DNA of 11,287 nt from an uncultured Alphaproteobacteria bacterium. Lineage in GTDB: Bacteria > Pseudomonadota > Alphaproteobacteria > Reyranellales > Reyranellaceae. This document shows positions 1 to 7,230 of the stretch, piece after piece (positions within the stretch are counted from its first letter, which is position 1; every line of letters begins with the position of its first letter). Position numbers and translations under genes: made by a program. The stretch covers positions 1-11,287 of the forward strand of contig CAIYWM010001018.1 of the NCBI GenBank assembly GCA_903929895.1. The letters are read 5' to 3'. Below the pieces are notes generated by a model, which was not told where the DNA came from, did no database searches, and saw only the letters and a list, made by a program, of their open reading frames with translations.

Positions 1-2336
1 AAGCCCATTTCACCGAAGAAATCGCCTTCCTTAAGTGTGATCTGCAGTCCTCGCACATGGACGGTGACCTCACCCGCCGCAACGAAATACATCGAGTCGG
101 AAGGCGCCCCGACTGCGACGATCTTCTCTCCCGGAAACGCGACGAGGGCGCGCAGCCGCTTGCCCACCTGGACGATGGTCTCCTGGTCCAGCGCCGCGAA
201 CAGCGACACACGACCGATCATGGCCTGCAGTTCAAGGCCGAGGTCGAGCGGCGGGCGCTGGCTCACGGCGCCGCGCCGTTCGGCGAGTTGATCTCGGAGG
301 TCGTTGTAGACCTCGCGGCTGATGATGCCCTCGTGCAACCGCCGAACATACTCTGCCGACTCGAAACGGATGGCAGCCCGCTCCAGCTGGCGCTGCTGCA
401 CAGACTCCGAGTAGCCGGGATACTGCAACGAGAGCGCCCGAAGCGCGCCTTCAACGCCCAGCTGACGGTTGGCGATCAGGCCGGCCAGGCGCTCCTCGGC
501 GTCGTGTTCCAAAAGGTCGGCGATCGAGTTCGCATTGAACACCGCGAGCTCACCCAACACGCTGAGCGACACCATCAGGATCTCGAAACGATCGGCCAGT
601 CGGTCGGTCAGCATGCGCTCGAAACCGAAGCGCCGATGCAGCCACAGCGCGACGCGAAAGCCATAGTCGGGTTTCGAAATCTCCGCGAGCCACTCCTCGT
701 AACCCTCGACGCCCTTGTCACGGACCGTGTCGATCAATCGGTCGGCGTTTGCCGCCAGGATCGCCACCATGCGGCGCGACAGGATCTGCTGCTGGAACTG
801 CTCCAGATAGAGTTCCTTCTCGCGCGTGCAGAGCGTCACCAGGCCGATCTTGACGCGCTCGTCGAGATCCAGCGCCAGGTCCGGCGGGACCGGCTCCACG
901 GCAGCGTCACCCGCAGACGCCGGGTCGACGGCAAAACCGCTGGTGCGGTCATTGTGTTGGCGGATGATCTGCCGGAGATGCCGGTCGACGTTGATGCGCG
1001 AGAGCGCGAGCACCCGGTCGCGCAGAGCCAGTTCGAGGCGGCTCAGCTTGTCGAGGCCGAACAGATGCATCACGAGCCCGAGTGTCGTTGCATTCACGAA
1101 CAGGGTGAACAGCACGAACAGGACGGCCGAGATGGCGATGAAGTCGCGGGTTTCTTCGGGGAGCTGCAGGTTGCCGGCGGCCACCATGGCCAGAACGATC
1201 GTCACCGCGCCGCGCAGGCCGCCCCAGACCAGGATGGCTTTGTAGCGGCGGTTCACTGGCTGGACGAGCTTGAACGTCTCGAGTACCGGCAGCATGCCGA
1301 ACACAACCAGCGCACGCGCCGAGAAGGCACCGACCGCGACAGCCGCGACACCCCAGACATACAGCCAGCTGATCTTGAGCAACACATCGGCCGCAATCAT
1401 CGAAGCCAACACGAAGATAAGGCAGTTCGCCCAGAACTCGAGCTGGGCCCAGAGCTGTCGCAACGCGGTCCATTGCCGGGGATGCAGGTGGGTCGGCCCG
1501 TAGGCCGCCACGGTGAGCGCGGCCATGACGACCGAGACCACGCCGGAAACATGGATGTAGCGGTCGGCGACGATGAAGCTGAGATAGGTCAGGCTCACCG
1601 TGACGGAGGCGATCGCGGCGTCGGATTCGCCCAAGCGCGGCAGAATCATCATGGCAACCCTCGCCATGGCGAAGCCCAACATCAGGCCGCCGACGAATTC
1701 GCGCAGGAACACGCCGACCGCCGCCGTCGGATCCGCGGGCATGGCGGAATCGCCGGATGCGCGCGCCACCAGGATGCCCATGAACAGTCCGAAAGCGGCG
1801 ATCGCCACCGCGTCATTGAGCAGAGACTCGCCCTCGGCCAGGATCGACAGCCTCTTGGGGGCGCCAACGTCCCGGAAGATGCCAATGACCGCCGCAGGAT
1901 CGGTCGTCGAGACGACGGCGCCGAGCAGGAGGCAGACGACGATGTCGATGCCGGTCGCAAAATGGACGACCCCCGCAACGCAGGCGATGCAGACGAGCAC
2001 GGCAACGACCGCCAGCAGGAGCACGGCGTGAATCTCGTCCATCAGGCGCCGGACGTCGATCGTCAGGCCGGCGGTAAACAGCAGCGGTGGAAGAAAAAGC
2101 GGAAGAAATACCTCAGTCCCGACCTCGAGTTTGTCGAGGCCGACGAAAGCGTCCGAGAGGACTCCGAGGTTGATGCCGCGGCTGATGATCCACGACCCGA
2201 CAAAACCCATGCCCATGCCGGCAATCGCCAGCAGCACAGTATGCGGCAGGCGGAATCGCTCGGCGAGGGGCACCAGCACGCTTACGACGGTGAGGACGAT
2301 CGCAATCGCCAGCAGGGCGTAGAGAGTATCTGTCAC
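1..2336 (-). CDS. CPA1-family Na+/H+ antiporter with C-terminal cyclic-nucleotide-binding domain (3' end outside window)
   Basis: This gene probably encodes an inner-membrane cation/proton exchanger of the NhaP/SOS1 type. The frame is open for 778 codons from a GTG at 2336 and runs off the left edge. The N-terminal half reads as successive hydrophobic helices (about residues 1-410). It carries hallmark CPA1 motifs: STTDPAAV with D146, the acidic ion-binding pair N174-D175 inside EGESLLNDAVAIA, and WGGLRGAV with R375. A soluble region follows (about 410-695). A cyclic-nucleotide-binding fold then begins near residue 698, seen in FPGEKIVAVG, SMYFVAAGEVTVHV and the phosphate-binding-cassette start FFGEMG, where the window ends. 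GTG was chosen because a hydrophobic helix follows at once and no other in-frame start lies just upstream; AGGAAAAGG lies about 12 bases before it. It is divergent from the hydrolase gene across 66 bases. The antiporter call is firm; the transported ion and the nucleotide ligand are inferred from family membership. Confidence 0.93.
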   Translation of the reverse strand, partial: MTDTLYALLAIAIVLTVVSVLVPLAERFRLPHTVLLAIAGMGMGFVGSWIISRGINLGVLSDAFVGLDKLEVGTEVFLPLFLPPLLFTAGLTIDVRRLMDEIHAVLLLAVVAVLVCIACVAGVVHFATGIDIVVCLLLGAVVSTTDPAAVIGIFRDVGAPKRLSILAEGESLLNDAVAIAAFGLFMGILVARASGDSAMPADPTAAVGVFLREFVGGLMLGFAMARVAMMILPRLGESDAAIASVTVSLTYLSFIVADRYIHVSGVVSVVMAALTVAAYGPTHLHPRQWTALRQLWAQLEFWANCLIFVLASMIAADVLLKISWLYVWGVAAVAVGAFSARALVVFGMLPVLETFKLVQPVNRRYKAILVWGGLRGAVTIVLAMVAAGNLQLPEETRDFIAISAVLFVLFTLFVNATTLGLVMHLFGLDKLSRLELALRDRVLALSRINVDRHLRQIIRQHNDRTSGFAVDPASAGDAAVEPVPPDLALDLDERVKIGLVTLCTREKELYLEQFQQQILSRRMVAILAANADRLIDTVRDKGVEGYEEWLAEISKPDYGFRVALWLHRRFGFERMLTDRLADRFEILMVSLSVLGELAVFNANSIADLLEHDAEERLAGLIANRQLGVEGALRALSLQYPGYSESVQQRQLERAAIRFESAEYVRRLHEGIISREVYNDLRDQLAERRGAVSQRPPLDLGLELQAMIGRVSLFAALDQETIVQVGKRLRALVAFPGEKIVAVGAPSDSMYFVAAGEVTVHVRGLQITLKEGDFFGEMG

Positions 2337-2389
2337 CTTGTCTGAACACCTTTTCCTCGGGCCGTGTCGACCCGGTCCGCTGCACGCCT

Positions 2390-2402
2390 TATAACCTTGG
2401 AA
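2390..2402 (+). promoter_or_regulatory. Putative -10 element close to the hydrolase start codon
   Basis: TATAAC at 2390-2395 resembles a -10 hexamer and ends 7 bases before the ATG at 2403. That would place transcription start within a base of the start codon. No convincing -35 is seen at the right distance and there is no Shine-Dalgarno sequence before this ATG. The site is partly self-complementary, so it could also serve the divergent antiporter gene with a leader of about 50 bases. This is a weak, pattern-based call. Confidence 0.25.
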
Positions 2403-3170
2403 ATGGCCCGCTTGGCAGTCCTGATTCACGGCATGTGGGGAACAGCCGGCGTGTGGCATCATTGGCGCCCGTTCCTGGAGGAGCGTGGGTGGCAAACGAT
2501 TGCACACTCGCTGAGACACCATGACGTGCCGCCGGATGCACCTCCCGCCCCGCTCGGTGAGACCAGCCTGCTCGACTATGTCGCCGATCTGGAGAAGACG
2601 ATCGTGGCTCTACCCGAGAAGCCGGTGGTGATCGGCCATTCGATGGGCGGGTTGCTGGCGCTGCTGTTGTGCGCCAGGGGCGTCGCGCGGGCAGGCGTCC
2701 TGCTCACCCCTGCTCCACCGTCGAGCATCCTCGCGATCAGGCCTTCCAACCTGCTAGCCTTCGCCCGGATCCAGGCGCGCTGGGGCTGGTGGCGAAAGCC
2801 GCACAGGGCGAGTCTCGGCGAGGCACTTTCCTACACTTTCAATACGGCAGACCGCTCGATGGGTGTGAAAGAGCATTCGGCATTCGTTCACGAATCTGGA
2901 CGGGCGCTCCTCGAAATCGGCTTGCCGTGGCTCGACCGAAGCAGGGCCGCGGCGGTCGATCCCCGGCGCGTGACCGCGCCTCTCCTCTTCGCTGCCGCTG
3001 AAAAGGACAGGCTCGTGCCCCCCGGCGTGGTGCGCCGCACCGCGAAGCGGTTCGCCCATGTCTCCGATTATGTCGAATTTGACGGCCAGGGCCACTGGGT
3101 CCTGGGTCAGCCGGGCTGGGAGCGCGTTGCCGATCACGCCGAAGCCTGGCTCAGGGGCAAGGCGCCCTGA
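2403..3170 (+). CDS. Alpha/beta hydrolase
   Basis: This is a 255-residue protein of the alpha/beta-hydrolase fold, with no signal peptide or membrane helix, so probably cytoplasmic. The substrate cannot be told from sequence. Visible features are the early strand and oxyanion-hole segment AVLIHGMWG (residues about 5-13), the nucleophile elbow GHSMGG with S80, a likely catalytic acid D202 in AAEKDRLVPP, and the catalytic histidine H231 in GQGHWVLG. The serine, acid and histidine come in the usual order and spacing. I chose the ATG at 2403 because the conserved first strand starts immediately after it. A GTG at 2364 would add 13 residues without recognisable content. The stop codon directly abuts the ruvX start, so the two are very likely co-transcribed. 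Esterase, lipase and haloperoxidase-like activities all remain possible. Confidence 0.88.
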   Translation: MARLAVLIHGMWGTAGVWHHWRPFLEERGWQTIAHSLRHHDVPPDAPPAPLGETSLLDYVADLEKTIVALPEKPVVIGHSMGGLLALLLCARGVARAGVLLTPAPPSSILAIRPSNLLAFARIQARWGWWRKPHRASLGEALSYTFNTADRSMGVKEHSAFVHESGRALLEIGLPWLDRSRAAAVDPRRVTAPLLFAAAEKDRLVPPGVVRRTAKRFAHVSDYVEFDGQGHWVLGQPGWERVADHAEAWLRGKAP

Positions 3171-3647
3171 ATGCCGGTCATCGACCTACCCGAACTCCAG
3201 ACGCTGCTCGTGCGCGACGGCCGGTTGATGGCGCTCGATCTCGGCAGCAAGACCATCGGCATCGCGACGTCGGACGTGATGCGAATGCTGGCGACGCCTC
3301 TCACGACCTTGAAGCGCACGAAGCTCGCGGCCGATCTCGCGGCCCTCGCCGACCTCACGCGCAAGCACGAGGTCAGGGCACTCGTGGTCGGCCTGCCCCT
3401 CAACATGGACGGCACCGAAGGTCCTCGCTGCCAGTCGGTGCGCCAGTTCGTGACGAACATTCAGAACCATGGTGCGCCGGCGCTCGCCGCCCTGCCCATC
3501 GTCTTCCAGGACGAGCGACTGAGCACAGCCGCAGTGACGCGCGGCATGATCGACGACTACGACATGACACGCGCGAAGCGCGCCGAACGTGTCGATGCCG
3601 CCGCGGCGGCCTGGATCCTCGAAAGCGTGATCGCGCGATTGCGTTAA
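3171..3647 (+). CDS. ruvX: Putative pre-16S rRNA nuclease / Holliday junction resolvase-like protein YqgF (RuvX)
   Basis: This is a 158-residue member of the YqgF/RuvX family, an RNase H-like nuclease. In bacteria the family is linked to maturation of the 16S rRNA 5' end and has been named a Holliday junction resolvase homolog. All family motifs are present: ALDLGSKTIGIATSD with acidic D23, VVGLPLNMDGTEGP (residues 72-85), QDERLST with E115, and RVDAAAAAWIL with D142. Together D23, E115 and D142 supply the expected metal-binding acids. Length is close to the usual 140-160 residues. The ATG follows the hydrolase TGA with no intervening base, so translation is probably coupled; AAGG lies within the end of the hydrolase frame. 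A strong hairpin starts 8 bases after the stop. Confidence 0.95.
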   Translation: MPVIDLPELQTLLVRDGRLMALDLGSKTIGIATSDVMRMLATPLTTLKRTKLAADLAALADLTRKHEVRALVVGLPLNMDGTEGPRCQSVRQFVTNIQNHGAPALAALPIVFQDERLSTAAVTRGMIDDYDMTRAKRAERVDAAAAAWILESVIARLR

Positions 3648-3654
3648 CCTTAAT

Positions 3655-3678
3655 CGCGCATCGCGAGTGCGGTGCGCG
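3655..3678 (+). terminator. Hairpin downstream of ruvX, possible terminator without a U-tract
   Basis: CGCGCATCGC (3655-3664) pairs with GCGGTGCGCG (3669-3678) over 10 base pairs, one of them a G-T wobble, around a 4-base loop GAGT. It begins 8 bases after the ruvX stop codon and no gene crosses it. There is no run of T after the stem, so it does not meet the classical intrinsic terminator definition. It may act in termination or in protecting the mRNA 3' end. Confidence 0.5.
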
Positions 3679-3727
3679 ACCAATCTGTCCGATGAAGTCT
3701 GCACGACGAACGCATGCTTTCGCACTA

Positions 3728-3742
3728 CGCAACCATGTTGCG
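3728..3742. repeat. Short inverted repeat upstream of the H-NS-family gene
   Basis: CGCAAC (3728-3733) and GTTGCG (3737-3742) form perfect 6-base arms around CAT. The dyad lies 60 bases before the H-NS-family start in a 154-base non-coding stretch (3648-3801). Its right arm overlaps TTGCGC (3738-3743), a possible but poor -35. An operator role is possible, but dyads of this length also arise by chance in GC-rich DNA. I see no other clear element in this stretch besides the ruvX hairpin. Confidence 0.25.
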
Positions 3743-3801
3743 CTATCGCAGCTTCGCGCGTACTTCAGTTGTGACTTACATGAACGACGAGGATTGACAG
3801 C

Positions 3802-4116
3802 ATGAAGATCAAGTCGATGGCCTTTGATGACTTGGTGGTGATGCGGGCGCAGATCGATGCCGAGATCGAGACGCGAATTTCAAAGCAGCGCATGAAGTTG
3901 ATCGAAGCTATTGCCGAACTTCGTGGAGCGATCCCCGCGAAGGGTGGCTCGGAGCGCCGCGGCAAATCCCATCCGCTCAAGGGACGAGAGCTGCCGCCGC
4001 TCTATCGCAATCCGAAGAATGCCGAAGAGACATGGGCCGGTCGCGGCAATCGCCCGAGATGGCTCACGGCCGCGATCAAGGGCGGAAAAAAGCTGGAAAG
4101 CTTCCTGATCAAGTAG
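3802..4116 (+). CDS. H-NS-family histone-like nucleoid-structuring protein
   Basis: This is a 104-residue protein with the two-part layout of the H-NS family. An N-terminal charged helix (about residues 6-42) suits coiled-coil oligomerisation. A basic linker follows. The C-terminal DNA-binding segment then reads YRNPKNAEETWAGRG and RPRWL (residues 68-88). It contains the diagnostic W78, the G80-R81-G82 core that inserts in the minor groove, and the RPRW ending. Such proteins bind AT-rich or curved DNA, and several alphaproteobacterial members (HvrA-like) act as regulators or silencers of acquired genes. The start is supported by GAGGA at 3789-3793, 8 bases before the ATG. The gene stands alone, convergent with the di-heme peroxidase gene across 40 bases (4117-4156) in which I see no terminator. 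The family call is firm; the regulon is unknown. Confidence 0.9.
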   Translation: MKIKSMAFDDLVVMRAQIDAEIETRISKQRMKLIEAIAELRGAIPAKGGSERRGKSHPLKGRELPPLYRNPKNAEETWAGRGNRPRWLTAAIKGGKKLESFLIK

Positions 4117-4156
4117 AGCCGAAGCCTATACCTCGGATCGCCACGTCGAGTGCACC

Positions 4157-5329
4157 TTAAGGGCAGAGCGGCGCTGGCGATGGGCGGGCCAGCGGCTCGG
4201 CGTCGAGCGAGCGGAGAAAGGCCACGAGATCGGCGCTCTGCTCCACCGTCAGGCCAAGTGGCCGCACCAGCGGGATGCCGTCGCTGTGGAGGCGATCGGG
4301 ACTAACCTCGGAATAGTGCCTTATGACGTCTTCGAGCGTTGCGAGGCTCCCATTGTGCATATAAGGACCGCCGCGGCCCACCTGGCGCAGGCCGGGGACT
4401 CGAAACTCCCCAAAGTTTGGATGCTGACGCTGAACATGCCGCGTACGCCGGGTGTTGCTGCCGGACGGATCGTCGTTGTACTTGCCGAGCAGGTTGAAGG
4501 GGCTGGCCGCCAGTCGGCCCAGTCCGCCGTGTCGGCCAGGGTCGACCTCGCCCGGGCGCACGAAGAACGGGATGCCGATGTCGCCGAACTCGCCGCTCGT
4601 GAATCGAGGCCCGAGGTGGCAGAGGTTGCAATTGGCCTCGCCGATGAAAAGTTTCAGCCCGCGTTGTGCCGCGAGCGGATAGCGTGACGCGCTATCGCGA
4701 TCGCCGGCCACCAAAGCATCCCGGAAATCATCGAAAGGTGTCCGCGGGCTGACCAGTGTCGCCTGGAAGGCCGCCAACGCCTTGGCCGTGTCGACCAGCA
4801 GCCGCTCGTCATCGGTACCGGGCATACTTCCGAATGCTCTTTCATAACCACAGGCGAACGAGGCATCGCTTCGCAGCAATTCGCCAGCTCGGGTCGGGCC
4901 GCCGTTCATCTCTCGGGGGTCGAGCAACGGGCGGATGCTCTGGCTCCACAGCGAGTCGCCGGCTCCGTCCCAGCCGAACCAGTGCAGATATCCGACGTTC
5001 CAAAGCGACGGCGTGCGACGGTCGAGTTCGACTGCGCCGCGCGCTTTGTCGAGACCGTCGCTCCATTCGCGCCCGGCCTGATGGCACGTGGCGCAGCTCA
5101 TGCGTCCGTCGCCCGACAGGCGCGGCTCGTTGAACAGATACTCGCCCAGAGCGATGCCGGCCGCTGTGTCGGACACTTTGTTGGAGGAATCTCGCACCGG
5201 GGGCGGCGGCCAGGGGCCGTGCTGCCCGACTGCCCCGATTTCCTCGGACGACCAGTCGAGCAGATGCTGCGAGCGGACGTCGACGGCCCCTGCCGCCAGC
5301 AGCGAAACCAGCAGCAGCAAGCGGATCAT
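4157..5329 (-). CDS. Di-heme cytochrome c peroxidase / MauG-family protein, secreted
   Basis: This is a 390-residue periplasmic di-heme c-type cytochrome of the bacterial cytochrome c peroxidase/MauG superfamily. An N-terminal signal peptide (MIRLLLLVSLLAAGA) precedes two covalent heme sites: CATCH (C79-H83) in the N-terminal domain and CNLCH (C234-H238) in the C-terminal domain. The conserved C-terminal block FRVPGLRQVGRGGPYMHNGS (residues 309-328) and the following TLEDVIRHY are typical of the family. Members either reduce hydrogen peroxide using electrons from small redox proteins or, like MauG and MbnH, oxidise residues in a partner protein. Sequence alone does not say which. The ATG at 5329 overlaps the upstream gene's TGA as ATGA, and the signal peptide starts there. 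A start at 5398 would add 23 residues encoded inside the neighbour. It is the last gene of a four-gene minus-strand unit. Confidence 0.92.
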   Translation of the reverse strand: MIRLLLLVSLLAAGAVDVRSQHLLDWSSEEIGAVGQHGPWPPPPVRDSSNKVSDTAAGIALGEYLFNEPRLSGDGRMSCATCHQAGREWSDGLDKARGAVELDRRTPSLWNVGYLHWFGWDGAGDSLWSQSIRPLLDPREMNGGPTRAGELLRSDASFACGYERAFGSMPGTDDERLLVDTAKALAAFQATLVSPRTPFDDFRDALVAGDRDSASRYPLAAQRGLKLFIGEANCNLCHLGPRFTSGEFGDIGIPFFVRPGEVDPGRHGGLGRLAASPFNLLGKYNDDPSGSNTRRTRHVQRQHPNFGEFRVPGLRQVGRGGPYMHNGSLATLEDVIRHYSEVSPDRLHSDGIPLVRPLGLTVEQSADLVAFLRSLDAEPLARPSPAPLCP

Positions 5330-5727
5330 TTGAGTATGATGTCGTGCGTCAGGCGCTCGCTGTCGTCGCCCGCACGCACGTCGAAGGTGATCTCCCAACG
5401 GCCGGGCATGTGGAACAACAACCCCTCCGCCGTGAAGCGACCGTCACCCTTCGCCACGATGGTGGCCCGGTAGTTCATGCCGTGCCGATGCTCGGGCATG
5501 TTGGCATCCACGGCCAGCAGCTCGGCGGGACCGCCGCGCCTGGTGCAGACATTGACGACCAGGGCGAACGGCTCGCTCACTTCGATGCGCAGCGGATCGG
5601 TCCGGAATGCCATCAGGTAATGATCGGAAAAGACGACCCATCCGGTGCCGCGTCCCAGGTCGAGCGCACAGTCGGCCCAGGCCGGCGTCGCCAGAAGAAC
5701 TCCCAGCAACGCCGCAGCCAGTCTCAC
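5326..5727 (-). CDS. Small secreted YtkA-like protein, candidate metal binder
   Basis: This is a 133-residue protein with a clear signal peptide (MRLAAALLGVLLATPAWA, cut before D19), followed by a single small beta-rich domain resembling YtkA/FixH-like periplasmic domains. C20 and C61 could form a disulfide. A Met/His cluster, M77-P-E-H80-R-H82-G-M84, followed by H106-M107, looks like a soft-metal site, and copper is the natural guess; this is inference. No lipobox precedes C20, so a soluble periplasmic location is expected. The GTG start at 5727 overlaps the amidohydrolase stop as GTGA and has GGAGG at 5734-5738 with 6-base spacing. The stop overlaps the di-heme gene as ATGA. Such tight coupling on both sides suggests roughly matched production with the di-heme protein. 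The domain assignment is from remembered similarity; function is unknown. Confidence 0.8.
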   Translation of the reverse strand: MRLAAALLGVLLATPAWADCALDLGRGTGWVVFSDHYLMAFRTDPLRIEVSEPFALVVNVCTRRGGPAELLAVDANMPEHRHGMNYRATIVAKGDGRFTAEGLLFHMPGRWEITFDVRAGDDSERLTHDIILK

Positions 5728-6542
5728 GGCGCGCCTCCGAACAGCCGGTCGCCGTTCTCGTACGCGATCTTGCGCGCGACGTCCGGCGGCAGGTCCGAAA
5801 GCCATTGCCGCGACCAGCGCGCGTTCTCGATCACATAGTGCCAGCGCTCCGGGGTGAAGGTGTCGCTGCCCAGTACGAAGCGGTCGGGAAACTCGATGAA
5901 GAGCTCGCGCCAGCCCGGCGCCACCTTGCCGTTCGAGACATGCGCGGTAAGGAAGGCGAGATCGCACCACAGGGTCGGATACCGGCGCAGCATCTCGCGC
6001 ACCTTCTCCGGCCGTTCGAAGCCCGAATGCGCCCACAGGACCTTGGCGTTCGGGTCCTGCTGGAAATGCCGCGTCACGGCATCAGCATCCGAATGCGAAT
6101 GCAGGAAGAGCCCGTACTGCTTCGCCAACTCCACGACGCGGCGCACGTTGGGCAGGTCGGCATCGGCGCCGTAGATGTGGAACTCGCCGATCGCCCTGTA
6201 CCTGCGCTTCGACAGCAGGTCCTCAAGATACGGGATCACCGTCGGATCCTTCGCCCAGGTCGAGATCTCGCCGCGCGAACGATAGGGCCGCAACTCGGGC
6301 ACGATCATGCCCGGCGCCACGTCCTGCAGCATCTTGGTGCCCTCGTTGTTCGAGCTCGACACCATGGCCCGCTTGATGCCTGCCTTCTTGAGGATTTCGA
6401 CCACTTCGTTGGGCGGGACCACAGACCAGGCATCGTGGCTGTAGTGCATGTGCGCATCGAAGATCGGCAGCTCGTCGGCGGCTCGCGCGACGGAGACGCC
6501 CGCGGCAACCACCAGGAAAAGCACGAGGGAGAGGAGGCGCAT
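5724..6542 (-). CDS. Secreted amidohydrolase-family (TIM-barrel) metal-dependent hydrolase
   Basis: This is a 272-residue protein that carries a signal peptide (MRLLSLVLFLVVAAGVSVARA, cut before about A22) and then an amidohydrolase-2-type TIM barrel. Candidate metal and catalytic residues appear in the family order: FDAHMHY with H31 and H33, GEFH with E120 and H122, LHSHSD with H148/H150, WAHSG with H172, and LGSDTF with D227. The family hydrolyses or decarboxylates carboxylates, lactones and amides; the substrate here is unknown. Export to the periplasm places it with the two downstream secreted proteins. The ATG at 6542 has AAGGA upstream with 6-base spacing and immediately precedes the signal peptide. 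It lies 10 bases after the stop of the upstream oxygenase gene, and its TGA overlaps the next gene's GTG. Longer in-frame extensions upstream are coding sequence of the neighbour in another frame. Confidence 0.9.
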   Translation of the reverse strand: MRLLSLVLFLVVAAGVSVARAADELPIFDAHMHYSHDAWSVVPPNEVVEILKKAGIKRAMVSSSNNEGTKMLQDVAPGMIVPELRPYRSRGEISTWAKDPTVIPYLEDLLSKRRYRAIGEFHIYGADADLPNVRRVVELAKQYGLFLHSHSDADAVTRHFQQDPNAKVLWAHSGFERPEKVREMLRRYPTLWCDLAFLTAHVSNGKVAPGWRELFIEFPDRFVLGSDTFTPERWHYVIENARWSRQWLSDLPPDVARKIAYENGDRLFGGAP

Positions 6543-6552
6543 CTTTGATCCT

Positions 6553-7185
6553 TCAGCGGCCGGTCTTCGGCGGGCAGGCATAGTTGAAGCTAATCGAGAT
6601 GCGCTCGCCGGAGAAGTGCGCAGGCGGCACCTCGTGACGCAACCAGCTCTCGAACAGCACCAGATCGCCGTCATGCGCCGCCACGCTGACGAAGGCGCGA
6701 TAGGCCTCCGGCGCATCGGCGCGACGGGGCGGCGCGGCCATCTGAAAGGCGAGCCGCGGATCCTCGAACTTGATCGCGCCCGCTCCCTTCGGAACCGAGA
6801 CGTAATAGGTCCCGCTGACGAATGAGGCCGGATGGATGTGCATGGAGTGGACCGTTCCGGTCGGCATGAGGTTGGCCCAGCAGTCGGTCATCGCGAGCGT
6901 CCGGCCGGCCAGGTCGTAATGCAGGTCGCGCGCAAAGCTCTTCACGTGTAGGTCGATGCGGCGTCGCAGCCGGTCGAACAGCGAGGAAACGAGGTGCAGA
7001 CGGTCGAGTGAACCATAGGACGTATAGCCGCCGAGATAGTGCTTGGCCGACCAGCGCTGCCCGGCCGCATCCGAGGCCGCCAGCGACTGGCACTCGTCGG
7101 CGAGATCCTGGTTGAAGCGGCGCCAGCGCCGGTCGACGAGCGACTCGCGATAGACAAGGGTCGGGAAAAGGGCACGGCTCGTCAT
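6553..7185 (-). CDS. 2OG-Fe(II) oxygenase-family protein (TIGR02466-like)
   Basis: This is a 210-residue cytoplasmic protein resembling the small TIGR02466-type branch of the 2-oxoglutarate/Fe(II) oxygenases. The double-stranded beta-helix signature is visible as SMHIHPASFVSGTYYVSVP (residues 114-132), with H116/H118 as candidate iron ligands. IKFEDPR (residues 138-144) follows. Near the end, RHEVPPAHFSGERISISFN (183-201) supplies the distal iron ligand H184 and the 2-oxoglutarate-binding R195. Expected chemistry is oxidation of an unactivated C-H bond coupled to decarboxylation of 2-oxoglutarate; the substrate is unknown. The ATG at 7185 was preferred to one at 7248, because the conserved fold begins just after it and the longer version would run into the divergent gene. 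It heads the four-gene minus-strand operon. There is no Shine-Dalgarno sequence before the ATG, and GATAAT lies just upstream. Confidence 0.82.
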   Translation of the reverse strand: MTSRALFPTLVYRESLVDRRWRRFNQDLADECQSLAASDAAGQRWSAKHYLGGYTSYGSLDRLHLVSSLFDRLRRRIDLHVKSFARDLHYDLAGRTLAMTDCWANLMPTGTVHSMHIHPASFVSGTYYVSVPKGAGAIKFEDPRLAFQMAAPPRRADAPEAYRAFVSVAAHDGDLVLFESWLRHEVPPAHFSGERISISFNYACPPKTGR

Positions 7186-7230
7186 GGCGCGATTATCGAT
7201 GATGCCGGCTTCACGTGCTATGATTTCCGC
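7186..7230. promoter_or_regulatory. Divergent promoter region between two non-haem iron oxygenase genes
   Basis: These 45 bases separate two divergent start codons. On the plus strand TATGAT (7219-7224) ends so that transcription would begin at the A of the ATG at 7231. On the minus strand GATAAT (7197-7192) would likewise start at the A of the ATG at 7185. Neither gene has a Shine-Dalgarno sequence. Both could therefore make leaderless mRNA. The palindrome CACGTG (7212-7217) lies between them. Convincing -35 elements are not seen, so the call is tentative. Confidence 0.35.

Noticed and set aside
57..2345. 762-codon open frame on the plus strand
   Set aside because: It is antisense to the antiporter. 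The minus-strand frame shows the hallmark ND and GGLRGAV motifs and a cNMP domain, while this frame is a polar, low-complexity run rich in H, Q, R, D and E with no recognisable domain, as expected from the shadow of a membrane protein in GC-rich DNA.
3186..3725. 179-codon open frame on the minus strand
   Set aside because: It is antisense to ruvX, whose motifs are complete, and would also read through the post-ruvX hairpin.
4157..5727. Methanobactin-type MbnH/MbnP gene pair
   Set aside because: The small protein lacks the length and motifs of MbnP, and no methanobactin precursor, MbnB/MbnC or TonB receptor gene is present. Only the general analogy of a MauG-like enzyme beside a small periplasmic protein remains.
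5607..6548. 313-codon open frame on the plus strand
   Set aside because: It is antisense to the amidohydrolase, whose metal-binding motifs and signal peptide are clear; the frame itself shows no domain.
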